From assembly GCA_004211435.1 (NCBI GenBank), contig SECS01000017.1:1-39145 (forward strand): DNA of 39,145 nt. The letters run 5' to 3'. The stretch comes from Novosphingobium sp. Lineage in GTDB: Bacteria; Pseudomonadota; Alphaproteobacteria; Sphingomonadales; Sphingomonadaceae. The translations under genes were made by a program, and so were the position numbers. Position 1 is the stretch's first letter, and every line of letters starts with the position of its first letter. The notes under the pieces were generated by a model. That model saw only the letters and a list, made by a program, of their open reading frames with translations. It made no database searches and was not told where the DNA came from. Shown here one piece after another: positions 33,009 through 39,145 of this stretch.

Positions 33009-33983
33009 ATGGTTTCTAATCCCTGCTTCTTGTCTGCCTGCTCGAGCGATGAGAGCCTCGGCACTGGCGAAGACGTCGGCGATCTCGGCCCTATCACGGC
33101 GGCCTTGCGCGCCGCGCGCGAGGACTGGCGCCTGTCGCAGGCGCGGCACGTCGAATACGGCGAGCACGGCTTCCCCTCGCGCCACGCGATCGCGCGGATC
33201 GTGGAATCGCTGAGCGCGGCGCTGTTCCCGATCCGGTTGGGGCCGGCCGAACTGACCCCCGACAATGAGGATGCCTTCGTGCTCGCCTCGCTCGAAAGCG
33301 CATTGCCGCTGCTCACCATGCAGGTGCGGATGGAGCTCGCCTACAGCAGCGTCATCCTGTCCGACGCGGGGCGCGATGCCGAAGCGCGCAAGATCATCGC
33401 CGGCCTGGCCGGCCGGCTGCCGCAGATCCGGCGCCTGCTCGATACCGACCTCGAAGCCGCCTATTCGGGCGATCCTGCCGCGCGCAGCGTCGACGAGGTC
33501 CTGCTCTGCTACCCTTGCGTCACCGCGGTCATCCACCACCGCATCGCGCACGAGCTCTACCTGCTCGGCGCGCCGCTGGTCGCACGCATCATCGCCGAGA
33601 TCGCCCATTCGCGCACGGGTATCGACATCCACCCGGGCGCGCGCATCGGCGAGAGCTTCTTCATCGATCACGGCACCGGCGTGGTGATCGGCCAGACCGC
33701 GATCATCGGCAATCGCGTGCGGATCTACCAGGCGGTGACGCTCGGTGCGCGCAGCTTCCGCACTGACGAGGCGGGCAATCTCGTCAAGGACGATCCGCGC
33801 CACCCGATCATCGAGGACGACGTGACGATCTATGCCGGGGCGACGATCCTCGGCCGGATCACCATCGGCAAGGGCTCGGTGATCGGTGGCAACGTATGGC
33901 TGACGCGTCCGGTACCGCCGGGCAGCCAGGTGCGTCAGCACAAGCCCAGCGTCGAGATCGCCCACGGAGATCCGTTCGAATAG
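33009..33983 (+). CDS. cysE: Serine O-acetyltransferase
   Basis: A 324-residue enzyme making O-acetyl-L-serine from serine and acetyl-CoA, the carbon skeleton for cysteine. The C-terminal left-handed beta-helix shows the hexapeptide pattern TGIDIHPGARIGESFFIDHG, then TGVVIGQTAIIGNRVRIYQA and VTLGA, with the catalytic His of HPGA and the DHGT motif. An N-terminal alpha-helical region of about 190 residues precedes it, as in the longer EpsC/SrpH-like type. The ATG at 33009 lacks a strong ribosome site; upstream in-frame alternatives look worse. Placement beside sulfonate monooxygenases suggests it supplies acceptor for sulfide released from organosulfur sources. Confidence 0.92.
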   Translation: MVSNPCFLSACSSDESLGTGEDVGDLGPITAALRAAREDWRLSQARHVEYGEHGFPSRHAIARIVESLSAALFPIRLGPAELTPDNEDAFVLASLESALPLLTMQVRMELAYSSVILSDAGRDAEARKIIAGLAGRLPQIRRLLDTDLEAAYSGDPAARSVDEVLLCYPCVTAVIHHRIAHELYLLGAPLVARIIAEIAHSRTGIDIHPGARIGESFFIDHGTGVVIGQTAIIGNRVRIYQAVTLGARSFRTDEAGNLVKDDPRHPIIEDDVTIYAGATILGRITIGKGSVIGGNVWLTRPVPPGSQVRQHKPSVEIAHGDPFE

Positions 33984-34028
33984 CGCGAAGGTCTCCCGGA
34001 GCCTCTGTCCGACTCGATGCTCGTCCCC

Positions 34029-34058
34029 AAAAAAAAGGCCGACCCCGAAGGGCCGGCC
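34029..34058 (-). terminator. Intrinsic terminator on the minus strand
   Basis: A 9-bp stem with one A-C mismatch (34037-34045 with 34050-34058) and a CGAA tetraloop is preceded by eight A residues (34029-34036). Read leftward this is hairpin plus U8, a textbook terminator; read rightward there is no T-run. No minus-strand gene is known just upstream of it. Confidence 0.75.
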
Positions 34059-34086
34059 GGAAAGTTTGGGAGAGGATGCCAATAAA

Positions 34087-34146
34087 GGCAGGGGCATTTC
34101 TACTGATTTGGTTGAGTTTGTCGCTTCAGTGATTTTTGCCCCTGCC
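34087..34146. repeat. Long imperfect hairpin
   Basis: GGCAGGGGCA (34087-34096) and TGCCCCTGCC (34137-34146) are perfect 10-bp complements. Inside them a 6-bp stem with one G-U pair (34101-34106/34126-34131) extends the structure beyond a 4x5 internal loop, leaving a 19-nt apical loop. Confidence 0.65.
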
Positions 34147-34324
34147 GTAGATTTTCTTGGGCGCGCGGTCAGATCGATCGTCAGGCGCACGTTCCGCGGA
34201 TTTCCGCCGTTTCTATGACTTCTCCTCAAGCTTTGCAGGGTTGAACTCGTTTGTTCGCAGCGGGGCTGCGGGCCGATAGCCGACCGCCGGCGCGCGCTTC
34301 GATCGCGTCCGCATTGGAGGTCGA

Positions 34325-35425
34325 ATGCCCGTTCAGTTCATCGGTGCGATCGGTTCGAACGGCGGCTCGGAAAGCCGGGTCTCGTCGCGCGCCGTCGTCG
34401 ACAAGGTCTATCTCGGCGCGATCGCGCGGGCGCACGAGGCGGCGGGTTTCGACCGCGTGCTCGTCGGCTATTTCAGCGGCGCGCCCGACGGCTTCCAGGT
34501 CGTCGCCTATGCCGCGCAGCAGACCGAGAAGCTCGCCTTCCTGCTCGCGCATCGTCCGGGCTTCGTCGCGCCGACGCTGGCCGCGCGCCAGCTCGCGACG
34601 CTCGACCACTTCTCCAGCGGGCGCCTCGCGGTCCACATCATCACCGGCGGCTCGAACGCCGAGCAGCAGCGCGACGGCGACTTCCTGACCAAGGAGGAGC
34701 GCTATGCCCGCACCGACGAATATCTCGACGTCGTGCGCCAGTCCTGGACCGCGACCGAGCCCTTCGATCACGAAGGCGAGCACTACCACGTGGTCGACAG
34801 CTTCTCGGGTGTGAAGCCCGTGCAGCAGCCCTATCTGCCGGTGTTCTTCGGCGGTTCGTCGGACGCGGCGATCGCGGTCGCGGGCAAGCATGCCGACGTC
34901 TTCGCGCTCTGGGGGGAGACCTTGGCGCAGACCGCCGAGACGATCGACCGCGTGCGCGAGGCCGCGGCGAAGCACGGCCGCGAGAACCATATCCAGTTCA
35001 GCCTGTCGCTGCGCCCCGTGCTTGGTCGCACCGAGGAGGAGGCCTGGGCCCGCGCCGACCGCATTCTCGATGCGGCCAAGGCGCTGCGCGGCACGGGCCG
35101 CCAGTTCGGTCGCCACGACGGCAGCGCCCCCAGCGTCGGCTCGCAGCGCTTGCTCGAAGCGGCGGCGGGCGGACCCGTGCGCGACAAGCGGCTCTGGACC
35201 GAGATCGCCGCGCTGACCGGTGCCGGCGGCAATTCGACCGGCCTCGTCGGGACGGCCGAGCAGGTCGCCGAGAGCCTGCTCGACTACCACGACCTCGGCA
35301 TCACCAACTTCCTGATCCGCGGCTTCGATCCGCTCGAGGACGCGATCGAATACGGCCGCGACCTCATCCCCCTCGTGCGCGCGGCCGTGGCCGAGCGCGA
35401 CGCCCTGCCGCAGGCCGCGGAATAG
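34325..35425 (+). CDS. LLM-class flavin-dependent monooxygenase (alkanesulfonate monooxygenase-like)
   Basis: A 366-residue bacterial-luciferase-like TIM barrel. Family features are [14 protein letters not shown] at the N-terminus, [40 protein letters not shown] and [20 protein letters not shown], closely echoing SsuD. It should use FMNH2 and O2 to cleave a C-S bond in a sulfonate, releasing sulfite. It has GGAGG four bases before the ATG and is followed after 11 bp by the NtaA/DszA-like gene. The exact sulfonate is unknown, and the flavin reductase is not encoded nearby. Confidence 0.88.
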   Translation: MPVQFIGAIGSNGGSESRVSSRAVVDKVYLGAIARAHEAAGFDRVLVGYFSGAPDGFQVVAYAAQQTEKLAFLLAHRPGFVAPTLAARQLATLDHFSSGRLAVHIITGGSNAEQQRDGDFLTKEERYARTDEYLDVVRQSWTATEPFDHEGEHYHVVDSFSGVKPVQQPYLPVFFGGSSDAAIAVAGKHADVFALWGETLAQTAETIDRVREAAAKHGRENHIQFSLSLRPVLGRTEEEAWARADRILDAAKALRGTGRQFGRHDGSAPSVGSQRLLEAAAGGPVRDKRLWTEIAALTGAGGNSTGLVGTAEQVAESLLDYHDLGITNFLIRGFDPLEDAIEYGRDLIPLVRAAVAERDALPQAAE

Positions 35426-35436
35426 GAGACCGTTCG

Positions 35437-36780
35437 ATGACCACCCACCAGCGCAAGCTCCATCTTGGCGCGATCCTCAGCGGCGTCGGCACGACGCAGA
35501 ACGACTGGCGCCACCCGGACCTGCCCGGCGATGCCAGCGTCGACATCGACTGGTACATCGCGAACGCGAGGCTGGCCGAGGCGGCCAAGTTCGACCTCGT
35601 CTTCATCGTCGACTCGCCGTTCATCACGCCCGACACCGCGCCGCATTTCCTCAACCGGCTCGAACCGCTGACCTTGCTTTCGGCGGTCGCGGTCAGCACG
35701 TCGAAGATCGGGCTCGCCGGCACGCTGACGACCTCGTTCTGGGAGCCCTACAACGTCGCGCGCCAGTTCGCCTCGCTCGACCTGATCAGCAAGGGCCGCG
35801 CCGCCTGGAACGTCGTCACCACCGGGCTCGAAGGCGCGGCGGGCAACTATGGCCGCGAGGCGCATTTCGACCACGCGGACCGCTACCGCCGCGCGGCCGA
35901 GTTCCTCGACGTGGTCAAGGGCCTCTGGGATTCCTACGAAGACGACGCCTTCCCGCGCGACAAGGCGGCGGGCACATTCCTGGACAAGTCCAAGCAGCAC
36001 CGGCTCGACCACAAGGGCGAGTTCTTCTCGGTCACCGGCCCGCTCAACATCCAGCGCTCGCGCCAGGGCCAGCCGGTGATCTTCCAGGCCGGCGAATCCG
36101 AAGAAGGCCGCGCCTTCGGCGGCGCCATCGCCGAGGGCATCTACGCCAATGCCGAGAGCTTCGAGCAGGCGCGCGAATACTATGCCGACGTCAAGGCGCG
36201 CGCCGCCACCCGCGGGCGCAATCCCGATCACGTGGTCATCCTGCCCGGCCTGATCCCGGTGATCGCCGAGACCGACGCGGAGGCCCAGGCGATCGAGGAG
36301 GCGCAGAACGGCAAGCTCGATCTCGCCAAGGCGCTGGTCCAGCTCGGCCGCCCGTTCAACTACCACGACTTCGGCCAGTACGATCTCGACGCGCCGTTCC
36401 CCGACCTGGGTCACCTGACGCTCAACAGCTACAAGGGCGGCGCCGAGCGGATCATCCGCACCGCGCAGCGCGAAGGCCTGACCCTGCGCGAGACCGCCTG
36501 GCGCTTCGCCGCGCGGCCGAACCCCTTCGTCGGCTCGCCCGAGACGGTGGCCGACGAGATCGAGCGCTGGTTCCTCGGCGGCGCCTGCGACGGCTTCAAC
36601 TACCGCGTGACCAACCCCGCGGCTTTCGCGCTGTTCACCGACCGCGTCGTGCCGATCCTCCAGGAACGCGGCCTGTTCCGCACCGAATACGCAGGCGAAA
36701 CCCTGCGCGAGCACCTGGGCCTGCCGTTCCCCGAGAACCGCCATGCTCTGACCTTCGAGGAGGCCGTGGCGGCCGAGTGA
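35437..36780 (+). CDS. NtaA/SnaA/DszA family FMN-dependent monooxygenase
   Basis: A 447-residue luciferase-like enzyme of the NtaA/SnaA/SoxA(DszA) group. Hallmarks: an N-terminal [96 protein letters not shown] and [17 protein letters not shown]. Members oxidise nitrilotriacetate, dibenzothiophene sulfone or dimethyl sulfone with reduced flavin. Between two SsuD-like genes, a sulfone or sulfonate substrate is most likely. The stop overlaps the following gene start by 4 bp (GTGA), so the two are translationally coupled. Confidence 0.9.
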   Translation: MTTHQRKLHLGAILSGVGTTQNDWRHPDLPGDASVDIDWYIANARLAEAAKFDLVFIVDSPFITPDTAPHFLNRLEPLTLLSAVAVSTSKIGLAGTLTTSFWEPYNVARQFASLDLISKGRAAWNVVTTGLEGAAGNYGREAHFDHADRYRRAAEFLDVVKGLWDSYEDDAFPRDKAAGTFLDKSKQHRLDHKGEFFSVTGPLNIQRSRQGQPVIFQAGESEEGRAFGGAIAEGIYANAESFEQAREYYADVKARAATRGRNPDHVVILPGLIPVIAETDAEAQAIEEAQNGKLDLAKALVQLGRPFNYHDFGQYDLDAPFPDLGHLTLNSYKGGAERIIRTAQREGLTLRETAWRFAARPNPFVGSPETVADEIERWFLGGACDGFNYRVTNPAAFALFTDRVVPILQERGLFRTEYAGETLREHLGLPFPENRHALTFEEAVAAE

Positions 36781-37934
36781 TCAAGCCCTTCTGGTTCATT
36801 CCCGCGCACGGCGACGGCCGCTGGCTCGGCTCGGGCGAGGGGGCGCGGCCGACCGAGTTTTCCTATCTCTCGCAGGTCGCCCAGGCGGCCGACCGGCTCG
36901 GCTTCGAGGGCGTGCTGCTGCCCACGGGGCGGACCTGCGAGGACAGTTGGGTGCTGGCGAGCGCGCTGGCGCCGCTGACGCGCGATCTCAAGTTCCTCGT
37001 CGCGGTGCGGCCCGGCGTCACCTCGCCGCTGTTCGCCGCGCGCCAGGCGGCGACGCTCGACCGGATCAGCGGCGGGCGCCTCTTGATCAACATCGTCACG
37101 GGCGGCGACCAGCGCGAGCTGCGTGCCGACGGCGTCGCGCTCGACCATGCCGATCGCTACGCGCTGACCGCCGAATTCCTCGAGATCTGGCGCGGGCTGA
37201 TGGCCGGCGAGGCGATCAGCCACGAGGGCGAGCACCTGTTCGCCGAGGAGGCCGAGCTGCTGTTCCCGCCGGTCCAGCCGTTCGGCCCGCCGCTCTCTCT
37301 CGGCGGCTCCTCCGATCCGGCGATCGCCGTCGCGGGCTCCTATGTCGACTGGTACCTGACCTGGGGCGAGCCCGTCGCAGCCGTGGCCGAAAAGGTCGCG
37401 CGCGTGCGCGAGGCGGCGGCGCGGCAGGGGCGGCACGTGCGCTTCGGCATCCGCCTCCACGTCATCGTGCGCGAGACCGAGGAAGCGGCCTGGGCCGAGG
37501 CCGACCGCCTGATCAGCCGGCTCGACGACGTCACGATCGCCCGCGCCCAGGCGGCGCAGCGCGGCAGCGAGTCCCACGGCCAGCGGCGGATGCAGGCGCT
37601 CCACGGCGGCGATCGGTCGCGGCTGGTGGTGGCGCCCAACCTCTGGGCCGGGGTCGGTCTGATCCGCGGCGGCGCGGGCACCGCGCTGGTCGGATCGGCC
37701 GAGAACGTCGCCGCGCGGATCGCAGAATATGCCGAGGTCGGGATCGAGAGCTTCATCCTCTCGGGCTATCCGCATCTCGAGGAAGCCTACCGCGTCGCCG
37801 AGCTGCTGTTTCCCTTGCTGCCGATCGTGCGCGAGACCGCGAGCACCGTCCAGGTCGCGCCCGGACGCGCGGGCGAGGCTGGCGGTCACGCACTTTCGCG
37901 CTACGGAAGCGTTCTGCCTACCGGACCGTCCTGA
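36777..37934 (+). CDS. ssuD: FMNH2-dependent alkanesulfonate monooxygenase
   Basis: A 385-residue enzyme starting with a GTG that overlaps the previous stop. SsuD hallmarks are [93 protein letters not shown], and the C-terminal [20 protein letters not shown]. It converts alkanesulfonates to aldehydes and sulfite using FMNH2 from a separate reductase; SsuE is not in the window. It is the third monooxygenase of the cluster and lies 10 bp before the cation symporter gene. Confidence 0.92.
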   Translation: MIKPFWFIPAHGDGRWLGSGEGARPTEFSYLSQVAQAADRLGFEGVLLPTGRTCEDSWVLASALAPLTRDLKFLVAVRPGVTSPLFAARQAATLDRISGGRLLINIVTGGDQRELRADGVALDHADRYALTAEFLEIWRGLMAGEAISHEGEHLFAEEAELLFPPVQPFGPPLSLGGSSDPAIAVAGSYVDWYLTWGEPVAAVAEKVARVREAAARQGRHVRFGIRLHVIVRETEEAAWAEADRLISRLDDVTIARAQAAQRGSESHGQRRMQALHGGDRSRLVVAPNLWAGVGLIRGGAGTALVGSAENVAARIAEYAEVGIESFILSGYPHLEEAYRVAELLFPLLPIVRETASTVQVAPGRAGEAGGHALSRYGSVLPTGPS

Positions 37935-37944
37935 ACAGGAGCCC

Positions 37945-38958
37945 ATGCCCTTGGTCGATCAACCTGCCTCTCCGACGCGTTCGCGCTGGCCTTCGTTCGG
38001 CGTCCAGGTGCTGGTGGCGCTGGTGATCGGCCTCGCGCTCGGCTTCGTCGCGCGCGCGATCGGTCCGGGCGCAGACGGCGAGGCCAATGCGCTGGCGGTG
38101 ACGCTCGACCTTGTCGGCTCGACCTTCGTCCAGCTGCTCAAGGTGCTGGTCGCGCCGCTTGTCTTCACCGCGATCGTCGCCAGCCTGGCCAACCTGCGCG
38201 AACTCGAGAACGCGGCGCGGCTCGTCTGGCAGACCCTGCTGTGGTTCGCGCTGACCGCGCTGATCGCGGTGGTGATCGGCATCGTGCTCGGCCTCGTGCT
38301 CGAACCCGGCGCGCACGCCGGGATCGCGCGCGAGGCCGCGACCGCGCCGCGCTCGGTCGGCACCTGGCTCGATTTCCTCAAGGGGCTGATCCCGGGCAAT
38401 GCCCTGGGTCTCTACGCCTCGACCAAGATTGCCGAGGGCGGCGCGGCGACGACCTCGCTGGGGTTCAACGTGCTGCAGGTGCTGGTCCTGGCGATCGCGG
38501 TGGGCGTCGCGACCCTGAAGGTCGGGACCGCCGCCGATCCGTTCCTCGCCGTGGTACGCTCGGCGCTGGCGGTGCTGCGCAAGCTGCTGTGGTGGGTGAT
38601 CCGCCTGACCCCGCTCGGCACGATCGGCCTGCTCGGCACGGCCGTCGCCGAATATGGCTGGGACACGCTGGGCCAGCTCGGCCGCTTCGCTTTCGCGGTC
38701 TATCTCGGGCTCGGGCTCGTGCTCTTCGTCGTCTATCCGCTGCTGCTGCTGAGCCAGGGGCTGAGCCCGCGGCGGTTCTTCGCGGGGGCCTGGCCGGCGA
38801 TCCAGCTCGCCTTCGTCTCGCGCTCGTCGATCGGCACGCTGCCGGTGACCGAGGCCGTGACCGAGGAGAAGCTCGGCGTGCCGCGCGCCTATGCGGCCTT
38901 CGCCGTGCCTTTGGGCGCGACGACCAAGATGGACGGTTGCGCGGCGATCTATCCGGCG
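37945..38958 (+). pseudogene. DAACS dicarboxylate/amino acid:cation symporter, intact 5' part only
   Basis: The first 338 codons are a normal symporter of the glutamate-transporter fold (DAACS), with hydrophobic segments near 19-35, 52-80, 92-118 and later, and the core motifs FVSRSSIGTLPVTEAV and PLGATTKMDGCAAIYPA. After YPA (about 38,956-38,958) the family sequence stops: the frame continues to 39120 with VRPMSRIGSIASSS, hydrophilic residues that are the reverse strand of the missing C-terminal domain. The GCAAIYPA motif recalls cystine transporters, which would suit the sulfur cluster, but other DAACS members share similar sequence. As read, the transporter lacks its last transport-core helices and would not function. 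Confidence 0.88.
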
Positions 38959-39145
38959 GTGCGGCCCATGTCGAGGATCGGATCGATCGCCAGCAGCAGC
39001 CCCGCGCCTTCGAGCGGCAGGCCCAGGGTCGAGAGGGTCAGGGTCAGCATGACCACCGCGCCGGTGAGCCCGGCCGTCGCGGCCGAGCCGATCACCGAGA
39101 CGAAGACGATCAGCGCATAGTCGGCGGCGTGGAGCGGCAGGCCAT
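38959..39145 (-). other. Inverted C-terminal segment of the DAACS symporter
   Basis: Read on the minus strand, this segment translates as the expected continuation of the symporter: from the window edge leftward it gives GLPLHAADYALIVFVSVIG, then SAATAGLTGAVVMLTLTL, STLGLPLEGAGLLLAIDPIL and DMGRTA, ending at the junction. AIDPILDMGRTA is the conserved DAACS HP2/TM8 signature. So the C-terminal coding sequence is present but flipped relative to the 5' part. The other end of the inversion lies beyond the window. Confidence 0.9.

Larger units (their letters stand above)
33984..34324. other. Intergenic region with a minus-strand terminator and a long hairpin
   Basis: 341 bp between cysE and the first LLM monooxygenase. 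It holds a strong leftward-facing intrinsic terminator (34029-34058), a separate long inverted repeat (34087-34146), and an 18-codon frame at 34076-34132 with GGGAG three bases upstream, which I cannot support as a gene. GGAGG at 34316-34320 is the ribosome site of the next gene. No other feature is visible. Confidence 0.6.

Noticed and set aside
34076..34132. An 18-codon leader peptide before the first monooxygenase
   Set aside because: It has a ribosome-like site but spacing is only three bases, it has no informative codons such as a Cys or Met run, and it lies 190 bp from the next gene. It is mentioned only as part of the intergenic description.
32835..34229. A minus-strand open frame antisense to cysE that might explain the leftward terminator
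   Set aside because: The terminator lies inside this frame rather than after it, and most of the frame is the shadow of a clear acetyltransferase.

Overview
This 39 kb window is GC-rich (roughly two-thirds G+C by eye), densely coding, and reads as a chromosomal segment of an alphaproteobacterium, most likely a sphingomonad (Novosphingobium/Sphingobium-like). The grounds are three large TonB-dependent receptors, a release factor 2 with the alphaproteobacterial-style SPY tripeptide and no programmed frameshift, and several NPD/SDR/LLM-type oxidoreductases. I see no tRNA, rRNA, CRISPR array or insertion sequence. The genus is inference.

Left part (1-13.9 kb): small catabolic and regulatory modules. 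A TetR-SDR-CitE-like operon (minus strand) is divergent from a LuxE/PaaK-like adenylate-forming enzyme plus a DUF1330 protein, with a plausible promoter and a 12-bp palindromic operator between them. Next come a periplasmic peroxiredoxin, prfB with an overlapping gene for a lipoprotein-type methyltransferase, and a long nitronate-monooxygenase-family flavoprotein with four C-terminal cysteines. A LysR gene is then divergent from an SDR (which lacks the catalytic Tyr) and a 4-oxalocrotonate-tautomerase-like protein. They are followed by a short hypothetical protein, a divergent HD-phosphohydrolase/DUF4031 pair, a VOC + PPOX-family pair, and a second divergent LysR regulator.

Middle part (13.9-28.6 kb), all on the minus strand: a TPR-OGT (GT41) glycosyltransferase, a membrane GGDEF-EAL protein, a TonB-dependent receptor broken by an 11-bp tandem duplication, an orphan membrane histidine kinase, an SDR, a two-TM hypothetical protein, a sterol-desaturase-family di-iron membrane enzyme, and an intact TonB-dependent receptor with an operator-like inverted repeat over its predicted promoter.

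Right part (29.1-39.1 kb): an apparent organosulfur-scavenging cluster. A TonB receptor and an ABC-type substrate-binding lipoprotein (start/stop overlap) are divergent from a serine O-acetyltransferase. Three flavin-dependent LLM monooxygenases follow (SsuD-like, NtaA/DszA-like, SsuD) and then a DAACS cation symporter. The inferred logic is: import sulfonates or sulfones, cleave C-S bonds to sulfite with reduced flavin, and supply O-acetylserine to fix the sulfide as cysteine. No flavin reductase, ABC permease or ATPase is present in the window.

Two structural anomalies stand out. The first is the 11-bp duplication that frameshifts the receptor at 18.2-20.8 kb; deleting one repeat unit restores one frame. 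The second is at the right edge: the C-terminal part of the DAACS transporter is present but inverted, starting near 38,958. That is either a genuine inversion or a chimeric contig end.
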